Positions 1 to 11,149 of a stretch of DNA of 64,000 bases are shown here, piece after piece. A program made the position numbers and the translations under genes. The DNA lies in NCBI GenBank assembly GCA_036346275.1, contig CM070730.1, forward strand, positions 6,138,309 through 6,202,308. The letters are read 5' to 3'. The DNA is from Otatea glauca (Eukaryota; Streptophyta; Magnoliopsida; Poales; Poaceae). Position 1 is the first letter of the stretch; each line of letters begins with the position of its first letter. The notes under the pieces were generated by a model. The model saw only the letters and a program-made list of their open reading frames with translations. It did no database searches and had not been told where the DNA came from.

Positions 1-263
1 CGGAGTGTCCGGATTGAGGTCCTCGGGAGACAACAAGAGATTTTCAAGGAATGAACTTTAGATGGTTTAAGGCAGGAGAAGAAACGATCTTGGGGCCTTA
101 CACACTAAGTGACTAGCGAACAATCAAGCAATCAAGCCATAGTCACATAGTATAGGCCAAAACCATAGAAGAAAGATTTCAAGCAATACGGAAATAGACA
201 AAGAAAGAGATCAAATAGGTTTAACAGAAAACATTTGACAAACAACAATCAATTTTGCATGTT

Positions 264-1840
264 TCAAACCAAGTTACGAGAGTCTAGAATATTTAGCCCA
301 CTCCTCATATCACAAAACCTTTTCTCATCAAGAGGCTTGGTGAAAATATCGGCTAATTGATCATTTGTGCTCACATGATGAATATCAATGTCGCCTTTGG
401 TAGAATGGTCTCTCAAGAAGTGGTGGCGAATATCGATATGCTTTGTGCGAGAGTGTTGAACAGGATTGTTCGCTATTTTTATGGCGCTCTCATTATCACA
501 CAAGAGTGGTACGTGGTTATAGGAAAGACATAATCATTCAGAGTTTGTCTCATCCAAAGTAATTGAGCACAACAACTCCGGCCGCTATATACTCGGCTTG
601 GTGTGGATAAAGCTACTGAGTTTTGTTTCTTAGAGGACCAGAGACAAGAGATCTTCCTAAAATTGACATGTTCCCGAGGTGCTCTTTCTATCCACTTTGC
701 AACCGCATAGTCGCATCGAATAGCCTACTAACTCAAATGATGATCTTTTGGATACCAAAGCCCAAAATGAGGAGTGTGAACTAAATATCTCAAGATTCTC
801 TTTACGGCCACCATGTGGCACTCTTTTGGAGCGGCTTGAAAACGAGCACACATACATACACTTAGCATAATATCGGGCCTAGATGCACAAAGGTAAAGAA
901 GAGAGCCGATCATCGAGCGATATACCTTTTGGATGACCGGTTTACCTTCTTTGTCGAGGTCTAGATGTCCGTTGGCTTGCATCGGAGTTTTGATTGGTTT
1001 AGCGTTTTCCATACCGAACTTTTTCAAGATGTCCTTGATGTACTTTGTTTGGCATATGAAAGTTCCTTCCTTAAGTTGTTTGACTTGAAAACCGAGAAAG
1101 AACTTCAATTCGCCCATCATGGACATCTCGAATATTTTAGTCATGATTTCGCTAAACTCCTTACATAGTTGTTCATTAGTAGACCAAGATAATATCATCA
1201 ACGTAAATTTGACAAACAAATAGATCATTATCAATATGCTTAGTAAAGAGAGTGGGTCGGCCTTTCCGACTACAAAACCTTGTTCGAGGAGAAAATCTCA
1301 AGACATTCAAACCATGCTCTTGGTGCTTGTTTTAGTCCATAGAGTGCTTTGTGCGTGAAGTAGACATGGTCGGATATTTAGGGTCTTGAATCCGGGGTTG
1401 CTCGACATACACCGCTTGGAGAGTGGACCATTTAGAAAGGCACTTTTCACGTCCATTTGGTATAGCTTGAAATCATGGTGAGTAGCAAAAGCAAGTAATA
1501 TTCTAATTGACTCAAGCCTAGCTACAGGAGCATAAGTTTCATCGAAGTCCAAACCTTCAATTTGCGTGAAGCCTTGAGCGACCAACCGAGCTTTATTCCT
1601 AGTCACCATTCCATGCTCATCTTGTTTGTTCCGAAAGACCCACTTTGTGCCAATCACGTTTTGTTTTGGTCTTTCAACAAGCTTCCATACTTGATTCCGT
1701 TCGAAGTTGTTTAGCTCCTCTTGCATAGCCATTACCCAATCCGGATCTTGTAATGCTTCGTCTACCTTCAGAGGTTCAAGAGAGGAAACAAACGAGTAAA
1801 ATTCACAAAAAATTGCAATACGAGATCTAGTGGATACTCC
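264..1840 (-). pseudogene. copia reverse transcriptase-RNase H region, frameshifted
   Basis: The C-terminal half of the copia polyprotein. The RT start is visible near 1700-1840 (DPDWVMAMQEEL, then GTKWVFRNK and YAPVARLESIR near 1500-1680). The catalytic YVDD box falls at about 1187-1204 but in a different frame from the rest of the palm, so a frameshift lies between 1200 and 1310. RNase H is marked by DRKSTSGTCQF near 670 and by CDNESAI and HSRTKHID at 430-503. Normal copia RT-RH is one continuous frame; here it is split into at least three. The enzyme would copy element RNA into DNA in cytoplasmic particles. Certain as to family; not functional as written. Confidence 0.93.
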
Positions 1841-2099
1841 CTTGTTGATATCACCAAGTATGTTGTCGACTGGATGATCTCGTTGTATGCTTTGATGTAC
1901 TCTTGGATGAGGAGTAGTTGCATTGGTTGTTTGAATGGGATCCTCATCGTCTTTAGTTGTTTTCGAGCCATCATGGGCTTGCATTGAGGAGGAGGGAGCA
2001 ACCGAACTCCTTTGATTAGTTTGAATATTTTGTGTCTCATCTTGGATATCTTGAGTTGGAATGCTTGGATTTTCTTCTTGCTCAAGAGGTCTCACTTCT

Positions 2100-3437
2100 C
2101 CAATAGCCAATTTCTTAATTGCTTCACATGGAGGTTCTTCCCTGTCAAACATTATACCATCAACTTGTTCTACTTGAGAACCGTTAGTTTCATCAAAAGT
2201 TACATCACGAGAGATTTCAACTACCCCGGAGGTGTTGTTGAAAACTCGGTATGCATAAGCATTCGATGCATAACCAAGTAAGAAACCTTCATCAACTTTA
2301 GGAGCAAATTTAGAAGACTTAGCTTTCTTGTTAAGGATATAGCATTTGCTTCCAAAGACACGGAAGTAGGAAACATTTGGCTTCTTTCCGGTAAGAAGCT
2401 CGTATGTCGTTTTCTTCAAGATCTTGTGAAGATACAGACGATTGGTACTGTGACACGCAGTATTGATAGCTTCCGCCCAAAAGATGTCGGAGACCTTGTA
2501 CTCATCAAGCATTGTGCGCGCCATCTCGATGAGAGTTCGATTCTTCCTCTCAGCCACCCCATTTTGTTGAGGGGAATAGGGGGCCGAGAACTCATGTTTA
2601 ATACCCTCATCATCGAGATAGTCCTCCACGCCGGTGTTCTTGAATTCTGTGCCGTTGTCACTTCGGATTTTCTTGATCTTTACTTCAAATTCATTTTGGG
2701 CTCTTCTCATAAATTTCTTTAGAGTTCCTTGGACTTCACCTTTATCATGCAAGAAAAACACCCAAGTAAAGCGAGAAAAATCATCAACAATAACTAAACC
2801 ATACTTGTTTCCTCCAATGCTTATGTATGCTATTGGACCGAACAAGTCCATGTGAAGCATCTCTAGAGATCTTGAGGTGGTCATCACATTCTTGGCGGGA
2901 TGTGAAGCCCCAACTTGCTTTCCGCTTGACATGCGCTACATACCCTATCTTTCTCAAAACAACGTTTGTTAATCCAAGGATGTGATTGCCTTTCATGAGT
3001 TTATGAAGATTCTTCATACCAACATGAGCAAGTCGGCGATGCCATAGCCAACCCATGCTAGATTTAGCCATTAAGCACGTTTCAAGATTAACTCTATCCG
3101 TAGAAAAATCTACAAGATAGAGATTTCCTTTTAAACGACCCTTAACGGCTATTGAACCATCAATCCTCTTAATGACATCCACACCCTTATCACTAAACAC
3201 ACAATTGTAGCCCGCTTCACATAATTGAGCAACGGACAACAAATTGTAGCTCAATGATTCAACAAGCAAAACATTATTTAAATGAAAATCATTTGTGATG
3301 AAAATCTTACCCAAACCTACCACTTCACCTTTACCATTATCTCCAAAAATGATGCTTTCACTATTTGATCCATTTGTATCCAAGTGTGCGAACATTGCCT
3401 TCTCCCCGGTCATGTGGTGAGTGCATCCGCTATCCAA
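2100..3437 (-). pseudogene. copia protease, GAG-pre-integrase and integrase
   Basis: The aspartic protease active site DSGCTHHMTG lies at about 3405-3437. The GAG-pre-integrase zinc-binding part (LWHRRLAHVGMKNL) lies near 3000-3050, and the integrase core follows after a frame change near 2900. All three catalytic acidic positions can be seen: VIVDDFSRFTW, then IRSDNGTEF, then NGVAERKNRTL (the Glu of the DDE triad). Integrase joins the cDNA to chromosomal DNA. The core frame is open from 2932 through the integrase tail into the RT N-terminus, so this is the best-preserved part of the element. The protease and integrase frames do not join because of the break near 2800-2930. Confidence 0.93.
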
Positions 3438-3481
3438 TATCCAACTTGATCCACCGGAGACATAGGCCTACAAAAACAAAT

Positions 3482-5693
3482 TTAGATTTTTCCTTTTGGT
3501 ACCCAAACTTGTTTAGGTCCGCGCACGTTAGTGACAAGAGATTTTGGAACCCAAATAGATTTCACATGAGAGGCATAGTTGGGTTTACGCCCAATATGAT
3601 GAGCAACTACATGACCAAGGTTAGTTCTTTTAAGCACATAAGATGCAAAGAAGGTAGCATGATCCTTATGATTAGGATTTCTTTTACTCTTGACAAAGTG
3701 GATTGGCTCATTCAATGGGGCAATAACGATGTGATTCTTTTTGCCCTTGGGTGGTGTATACCCAAGCCCATGCTTCATAGGGTTACCTTGACGCTTACCA
3801 AGAAACTCCTCTAATTCTTTGCTAGCCTTATAGGACTTTTGAAGTCCATCTTCAAGCATTTCCTTGAGCTTCTCATTTTCATGAGCCAACACTTGCAAGG
3901 TCTCAAAGTTAGTGGCACAAGTATCAACATTAATATTATAACATCTAGCACATCCATTGCTAGTAGAAGGATATGAGAAATTGAGTCACCCATCAAGGAG
4001 TTAGATTTGCTATTCAAGTGATCAACAAGCTTCACTTCAAGAGTCTTGCAAGCATCTTTTGCTTTGGCAAGTTCCTCTACGAGTGAAGCGTTGGTGATCA
4101 CAAGACTAGTAAGCTCGGATTTAGTCATTTTTGAACTTTTGACCAACTCTTCAAACTTTCTCCTTTCATAACTTAGGCTCTTCTCTAGCTTGAGGTTTTT
4201 CTCTTTTTCAAGTATTAGCAAATCCTCTTGAGCTTCGAGAGTAGCCTCTTTTGCTCAATGGTTTCCTCCAACTTCTCAATATCTTTTAAAAGTAAATCTA
4301 ATTTTTGAACATCAAAATCTTCCATGGACTTAAAAGCAATTTCATCATCACTAGCATCATCGCTATCATCTATGCATGAGTTTACAATTGAAGGAGATGT
4401 TGTTTTGAAAAATACCTTGCGCTCCTTGGCCATAAGACACATTGGAGCGTCTTCATAAATCATCGCTCAAGTTGTGGAAGAGGCCCTTCTTAGTTGTTGA
4501 GGAGGAGACATGGCGATGGCGTGGAAGCAACTCCTCCTTCTTCGTCGGAATCGGAGCTTGAGTCGGAGTTGGAGTTTGAATCCCACTCTTCTCCTATATG
4601 AGCTTGTCCCTTGTGCTTGAAGTGTTTGAACTTCTTGCTCCTCTCCTTATCCTTGCCACAGTATTTATCCTTTTGTATGGCTTGTCTTCCTTCTTTTCCT
4701 TTTGGGGACATTCGCGATGAAATGACCGGCTTCCCACATTCATAGCACTTTCTTGTTGAGTGTCTTCCTCTTGATTTGTTCCATTGATTTTTGGAGTAGC
4801 TCCCGGTTTATACCCCTTTTCTTGAGGAATTTGTTGAATCTTCTTACGAGCAAGGCCATATCATCATTGGTCAAGGGGCCACTCTCCTCATCATCGCTTG
4901 TACTTTCCTCGACTTCTGTGCAATCCTCACGACTTTCAAAGCGATACCTTTCTTCTTTCCGACTTGAGCTCTTCTACCACCTCGGCTTCCTTTATCATCA
5001 TCTCATCCATCATTAGCCTCCCAATAACATCATGGGGAGAGAGTGTCAAGTTTGGTCGATCCGGATGAGTTGCACCAGTTGCGGTTGGTGGGAATGATTA
5101 CTCAAGAATGATCTTAACAACCGCTTTGTCGGTGAGCTCGGTACTCCCAAGACCCTTTGCTTGATTCACCAATACCATCAGTGGTCGAACATCTTTGTAT
5201 AGGATTCTCCTTCTTCTAGAGTGAATCGCTTAGCTCACCAATGATGAGCTCAATCTTGGACTCACGGATGCTCGATATCCCTTCATGAGTAACCATAAGT
5301 CTTTCCCATTGCTTTGGCATCTTCAAGTCCATCGACTCGGTTAAACTCGGAATCACTTAAAGCATTGAACAAGGCATTGACGGCCAAGTCATTAAAATGT
5401 TGGGCTTTCTTCTCTTCGGGAGTGAGCTTGCTTGGATCCATAGCTTTAAAACCTGTTTCTACAATCTCCCAAATACACGGGTGAAGTGATCTCAAGTACA
5501 TCTTCATTTTATGTTTCCATGCGGCATAGCGAGTACCATCAAAGTGAGGTGCTCTACCGGATGACACGGAAACATAAGATGAAGAGCTTGAGACTCCGAG
5601 AGAAGGATAATCATACAGAATTTCAACCCCTTTGCCGGAACCCGTGGCCTTCTCTTGGTCACGGATTTCGTCACTCTTTTCTATTAGCGACAT
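3482..5693 (-). pseudogene. copia gag, frameshifted
   Basis: The gag start is at 5693 (MSLIEKSDEIRD), followed by a UBN2-like capsid segment (FDGTRYAAWKHKMKMYL) near 5480-5560. The frame then breaks repeatedly. A CCHC zinc knuckle can be read near 4700-4745 (CYECGKP in one frame, the remainder shifted). Downstream is a Lys/Glu-rich coiled coil at about 4020-4220 and a second Cys-rich stretch near 3900-3960. A long gag with a coiled coil after the knuckle fits SIRE-type copia elements. Gag would package element RNA. The breaks at 4215-5280 make it non-coding as sequenced. Confidence 0.88.
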
Positions 5694-5734
5694 CTTGATT
5701 CTCCAAGCGGTTAAGCCAAATTACGGAGAATTAG

Positions 5735-5746
5735 GCTCTGATACCA
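5735..5746 (-). other. copia primer binding site (tRNA-iMet)
   Basis: On the minus strand this reads TGGTATCAGAGC, the standard complement of the 3' end of plant initiator tRNA-Met. It follows the inner LTR end at 5749 with a two-base spacer and fixes the element's orientation. Confidence 0.95.
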
Positions 5747-5748
5747 AT

Positions 5749-6797
5749 CGAAAGGACCTTAGATGTAGCCTAGAGGGGGGGTGAATAGGCGGATAAAAAT
5801 TTGCAGCTAAAATAAATAACCCGAGAGACTCAACCCGGAATGTCCGGGGTATATAACCCGGATACTCCGGATTATCCGGACTGTCCGGGTTCAGGGGTCC
5901 GGACACTCTGGACTGAGGATCTTCAAGAGGGATTTTAAATCTCTGCAATATTTCAACAATCTACTTGAATACAAAAGTTCTTTGTGATGTCAGGTACCTG
6001 GGGGTGTAGTAGATCTGAAGCCACGAACAATGAGAGAGTAGATCGGGTCTTCCAAAAGTCTATCACAACAAACTTAAGCAAGAACACAACCAAGAACACG
6101 AAGACAAGGATTTTTTACCCGAAGTTCGGATTCTTGAAGGGAATCCTACGTCTCCGTTGAGGAGGCACAAAGCCCGGGTCCCTCTTGACCACTTTCCTCC
6201 CGGTGTTGCACAAAGCACTCGCCGGTCTTCACTTCTAGCCTCTTTCCTTTCGGAGGCGAGACTTGCCTTCACAAACTTCCGGGGCTTACCACACCAAGAT
6301 TTGGAAGCTCCCGGCGACTCCTTGCCGTCTAGGAGCCCTTCAAACTCCAAGAGTAACAAATACTTCGCGAAAACAACTTGGAGGATGAAACTTGTGCTCA
6401 AGTATGAAAGATGCAAGAATTAGTTACTCAAATCCACTCCTCTCTCCCAGAAGAATCAAATCTATCAAAAGCTTCAAGTGGAGAAAGGAGATTTTTGCTC
6501 AAGAGAGGGAATGAGTGATTTTGAATGAGCAAGTGAAATTAATGGGGCTACCAAGTTAGGTGGGGAGAGAAGGCTTATATAGGTGCTCCAAAATCCAGCC
6601 GTTGGGGTGAGCTGCGCTCAACCCGGAGACTCCGGGTTTACAACCCGGAGACTCCGGATTGGGAAGAATTAGAACAAACCGAGACGGCTAACCCGGAGAC
6701 TTCGGACAAAAACCCGGAGACTCCGGATTAATTAACCCGGAGATTCCGGACCAATTGTCCGGATACTCCGGACTATCCTGTGCTGCAACCGAGAGTC
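5749..6797 (-). repeat. copia 5' LTR, promoter-distal part
   Basis: The LTR ends at 5749 (minus strand CTTTCG, probably CTTTCA before mutation, matching TGAAAG at the other end, 25707). It holds two arrays of short CCGG palindromes at about 5828-5915 and 6620-6780 (units such as CCCGGAGACTCCGG). A likely TATA box, CTATATAAG on the minus strand, lies at about 6574-6584 between them. With 25327-25707 the whole LTR is about 1.43 kb. Confidence 0.9.
6793..6797. other. left target-site duplication of the gypsy element
   Basis: GAGTC immediately before the LTR start TGTAACATCCC. The same five bases follow the last LTR base at 25322-25326, which proves that the whole 6798-25321 block occupies one insertion site. 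Confidence 0.95.
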
Positions 6798-9700
6798 TGT
6801 AACATCCCAAAATTCAGCTTAATTAAGTTTTATTTGCTTAAATGTGCATTTGTGATTTTTTGGAATTTATTTGGATTTTTCTGGATTTATTGGAATTAAA
6901 TGTTATTTCAAGTTTATTGCTTTTTAATCAAAAGTATTTAAATCTGTGCCAAGTTAAAATAAAGTTTGGCCAAAAATATTTTATTTGAGTCCAGAATGTC
7001 TCAAAGTATTTTTGAGATTTTTCTTGGATTTTTCCTAATAGTTTTATTGCCTAAAATAAATAAAATGAATTTCTAGAATTATTTTAATTGGGAAACCCTT
7101 TTGAAAATCGGTGAACAGTGTTGGGCTCGGCCCATACTGCTGCGTGTTGACCAGTGGAACGCGCCCGATTAGCCCATGATCCCGGAGGAAATCGTGTCGA
7201 GCCGTTGGATCGCGATCGTATGGCTTGTGTCATGCCACGTCGCCGAATGCGCCTAAGCCATAGGATCGTGATCGCGTGGTCAGGGTGGATCGTGTCTTTC
7301 CGTAACCCTAATCGATCGCAGCCGTTGATCCAAGCGAAGGCCCGATTGATCTCGTCGGGAAATCCGGTGCGTTCGTTGCGCCACGTGGGCCGGTTCTTGT
7401 GAATCGTCTCCGTGCGGGACTCGAATTCGCCGCCGTGTCGAGAAGGACTCCGCCGCCGCGTCGGTTGGTTTTCGAGCACCGTGCGTGGTCGTCGAGGCTA
7501 TTTAAGGGGTCCGCAGCCTTCCCGAGAATCGCCATCGGCGCCGCAGACTTTTGGTCGGAAGGGTTTCGCGAGATTCGACGTAGAACACGCCGGGAGCTCG
7601 TCGGAGTTGATACGCTGCACCGCCGAGGTTTTCGCTAAAGAACGTCACCGATTCGGCGGTTTTGGCGTTTTGGTTCCAGATCCGGATTCGCCAAGGTGTG
7701 CCGCGTCGGCGACGGCCACTTGTTCACGTCGGAGACACGTCGAACGCCGTCGCCGTAGCTTCTTCCTCATCTCCGGTGGTTTTCTTCGCGTCGTTTCGCC
7801 ATTAGTCTCGGGTGAGTTTTTGACCGTCGGATCTGAGCGAACGGGGAGGATTGAACCGCGTCGCATGTGTCTGTCGCCGTTCGATCGGATCGGACCGTAG
7901 ATGCGTGCCGCGTGTCGCGCATCGGCGGGGCAGCGCTGCGACCAATCGGGACGAGACGCGTGGCGCTGCGGGTTTCGAGGCGTCGCGGCGCGGGTTCACT
8001 GTGGACGGAGGAGGTCTCGTGGACCAGGTCTATGCGCCGAGGCCACGTGTCGAGCTCTGGTTGGTTCGGTCCATGGCTGACGTCACGCTGACGTCATAAA
8101 TCGCTTTTTCAGTATAAAAATAAATCTGTTAAATTCGAATTTCTGATTTTCTAATTTCAGTATTTACTTCAAACTTCAAAAGGCTATATCTTTTGCATCG
8201 TAACTCGGATTTGAGTGATTCCAGTTTCTAAAAATTTGTAAAATTGAGATCTATTTATTGGTGAATTTTAACTGATTTTTGGAGTTTAATTGCTCTCTGT
8301 TTTGGTATTTATTTACTTTTCTCTTTCGGTACGCGTAGACGTTGAATTGTGCGACGCTTCGGAGGAAGATCAAGCAACTCAAGAGCAAACTTCAGATCCA
8401 GATCAGGACCTATTCCAAGGCAAGTTGTGCTTTGATCATGTTGAACCCATGTTTATAAAATTGCTATGTTTGTTTTACAATATTGCATATATTTCAAATA
8501 TACAACTGTTTCAAATTAGATTGGGTTTAGCTAAAATACCAGATTGATCTATACCCTACCTTGTCATTGTATGCCATGATCCATTGTCACCCTAGATTGG
8601 TTTAATATAGTTGGTTAATAATTATAATCAACATTGGAGGTTTAGTTCGTATTAGTTGCTTAGCCATGCCACGTCATCACATGTGTCATCACCATTGATA
8701 ATTAATCTTGATTAATGGAATATGGAACAATGTTATGAACTTGTGTGTCATGTGGGATCACACGATGAGATTGAGTTGTTGTGGCGAGTCATGTCACGCA
8801 ACGATGTTGAATTGTTGATGGCACGTGGTGCTTGGTAATCAACCGGGTGATAATAACTTAGATTGGGGCAAGTGGCAAGGCGAGGAGGCCAAGGTGGGCC
8901 CGATGGGCGATGGTATGTGGAAGTCTTGCCTTGATCACACTAAGGACTTAACCTTGCAAGCCTTTGACTGAGTCAATCATGCAACCACATGTCCGTATGG
9001 GCCACCTAGTGAGTAATTTGCAAAGTCTTAATTTGTACTATCGTGGTCGGTGTGAGTTCGGGTCGGTGTAATTCACATGGCGCAAGAGGGGGCCCGGATG
9101 TGGTTTCTGAGACCATGATGTTGAAACCTTAGCGGGTAGTATCGGATTAAGATAGAGCATTGTAAAGGCTTTGTTATAATCTTTCGCCTTTGTGGTGTTT
9201 GGTTGTATCACGTGGGTAAAGTGCATAACCTCTGCAGAGTGTGAAACTATTCGGATAGCCGTGCTCATGTATTGAGCAATGCTCGGAATTCTGATTAAGG
9301 GTTAGATTAATAAATTGGACAACTTGGTTGGGATGGCGGGATGGCCATATGGAAGATTGGAACTTGATTTAGGATTGGAAACTTGGTTTACTTGAGAAAT
9401 CTTGAATTTATTTATTATTGCTATTTGTTTTACATTCTTTACAATCTATTCATGTATTTGTTCATAAATCTTGCTTATTGCAAAATAGCCATGATAGCCT
9501 ATCCTTTGGAATAAGCCTTACATATAGATAAATAGAAGCGCATTACATGCACAACTTGTTGAGTGCTTTAAGTACTCACCCTTGCCAAACAACAATAATC
9601 AACAGTTGAAGAATCTACACTGTGTTGGAAGATGAAGTTCATGAAGACACGAGTCATTAGGGTCCGAGCCTTGTCGGTTGCACTGTGGTGAGTGATGAGC

Positions 9701-9941
9701 TATCTACGTTTCTACTTTCCACGCTTAATTATTAGCTTATATTCTCGGTCTTGCCTGCGTGGCTTAATAATGTAAGTTGGTCATAAGATCATACATTTAG
9801 CTATATCAATAAATGAACTATTATTCTATTATCGTTGTGTATGATGTGATATGTACCAATGTTAAGTGTGTGCACTAGCGTTGATCACAGGAATAGTGCA
9901 TAAACACGGTGGGTTCGAATCGGTGGATTCGGGTCCCTACA
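6798..9941 (+). repeat. gypsy LTR 1 (5' LTR)
   Basis: 3144 bp from TGTAACATCCC to GGTCCCTACA. An AT-rich head (6798-7090) precedes a GC- and CpG-rich kilobase (about 7100-8095), then AT-rich sequence to the end. A TATA-like TATAAAAATAAA lies at about 8113. A short open frame at 8290-8547 (85 codons) is identical in all three LTRs. GTGAGT at 7811 and a pyrimidine-rich CAG near 8160 could be splice sites of a leader intron; this is unproven. Confidence 0.95.
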
Positions 9942-9945
9942 GAGG

Positions 9946-9956
9946 TGGTATCGAGC
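9946..9956 (+). other. gypsy primer binding site, copy 1 (one base short)
   Basis: TGGTATCGAGC just after the LTR. It matches the tRNA-iMet site except that one A of the expected TATCAGAG is missing. The second copy at 18754 has the complete TGGTATCAGAGC. Confidence 0.9.
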
Positions 9957-10149
9957 ATCTTGTTGTAGGTCTTGGCCTAGATAGTGGGAGGTGTCTTGTG
10001 AGAGTCCAAAACTATTTTCTAAAAGAAAATCCAAACTTGACTAATAAAACACTCTCGACTCATCTCATTCTCTACTTCTTGCCTTTGCTAAATTTACTGA
10101 GTCTTACTTGCCGTTTGGTGGAGAACTTATTTCAAAGTTCTTGTGGAGC

Positions 10150-10872
10150 GGATGCCGATCGTTCAGACCTTTGAGGAGTCGGTGGCGGCTACGCCATGGA
10201 GGTGTGGAGAGTACTTGAGACGCTTGAGGCTTCTATCGTCCACTTTACCGAGGAGGTGGGCGGTGAATGGTGTTCACCGAGGATTCATTTGCAAGTTGAT
10301 CATCTACGCTCGGGAGAACGAGGAAGCTAGCGAGCCAATCAACATCTCGCGGAAGATTCTCGCACGAGGTTGCAATCCAGAGGTCGCTCGCCTTGCTCTT
10401 CGCCGTGTCCGCCGCGACTACGCCGACGAGCTTCACGATTTAGTGTTCGACCGCACCAGACGTTCAAGCGTGCGAAGACGGCGGATCGAGGGAGCGAGTG
10501 TGCTCGCGACGCACCTTGCGAGTTCGCCCTTGCCGGGAGGATCACATGAGAGATACTACCAGAGGCGGAGGCGTATGCGAGGCACTCAGAGTGGCGAGCA
10601 GAGCTCGAGGTGACCCGTGCTTGACCATCGGGATGATCACCGAGTGGGAGAGGCCACGAGGCGATTGAGGACGAGTGGGCGCGTGACTCGGGGAGTTCAG
10701 AGCCACCGAGGAGTCCGAGGAGGATCCAGAGGAGCGCGAGTGGGAGCGAGGGGAGTGCGGACCCGTTGTTGCAGAGGATCTAGTAGTAGGTCACCGGGAT
10801 AGGTTCGCCCGATGCCGCTCATCCACCGGTGTATGCGCCGGATCAGCCTCAGCCAGGGTGGCTGGATGAGTG
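10150..10872 (+). pseudogene. pre-gag open frame, gypsy copy 1 (unknown protein)
   Basis: A GC-rich coding-like stretch lies between the primer site and gag. It starts at an ATG near 10151 (MPIVQTFEES). A conserved core (NGVHRGFICKLIIYARENEEAS) lies near 10260-10330 and a Glu-rich tail near 10690-10760, and it ends in GWLDE and a stop near 10870. Copy 2 at 18963-19705 has the same order but with different frameshifts, so the ancestral frame was about 245 codons. I do not recognise the protein. It is not a standard part of Tekay-type elements as I know them. Confidence 0.55.
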
Positions 10873-11149
10873 AGTGTCAGCCTTGGAGCTGTGTTGAGAC
10901 TCGAGTGTGAGTCGCGTCTTTAAGTTAGTCTTTACCTTTCTAGTTGACGTTAAGGTTCGTGTTTAGTTTGCTTCTTTGTATTGCCGAGTGTGCAGTATGT
11001 GTTGCAAAGCTTGTAGGCTTAAATAAGCAGCCATACCAAGAATAAATAAAGAATTGTTCAGTTGGGTATAACCTATCTCCCCGTTTTAGAAATTCTTACT
11101 TCTCATCTATGCTACATCTACCTTTCCTAACCTAAGAGGCAATCATCAG

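Larger units (their letters stand above)
1..6797 (-). mobile_element. Ty1/copia (SIRE-like) retrotransposon, larger part
   Basis: A minus-strand copia element whose 3' end lies off the window. Reading from high to low coordinates it has a 5' LTR (from 5749), a tRNA-Met primer site, gag, protease, integrase, reverse transcriptase and RNase H. This order (integrase before RT) defines Ty1/copia. A long gag with a coiled coil after the zinc knuckle suggests the SIRE/Maximus lineage; that is inference from family knowledge. The 5' LTR is split at 6797/6798 by a gypsy insertion and resumes at 25327-25707. Frames are broken throughout, so the element is not autonomous as sequenced. Bases 1-263 lie beyond RNase H. 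The first 20 bases resemble LTR sequence near 5903, but no clear 3' LTR can be followed. Confidence 0.92.

Noticed and set aside
1..50. 3' LTR of the copia element at the left edge
   Set aside because: About 20-45 bases resemble 5903-5945, but the following 200 bases do not match the LTR, so a 3' LTR cannot be supported.
7400..8100. Overlapping Arg-rich frames of 70-160 codons in the GC-rich part of the LTR
   Set aside because: Several frames on both strands are open at once, as expected from CpG-rich sequence. They are not kept in frame between the three LTRs.
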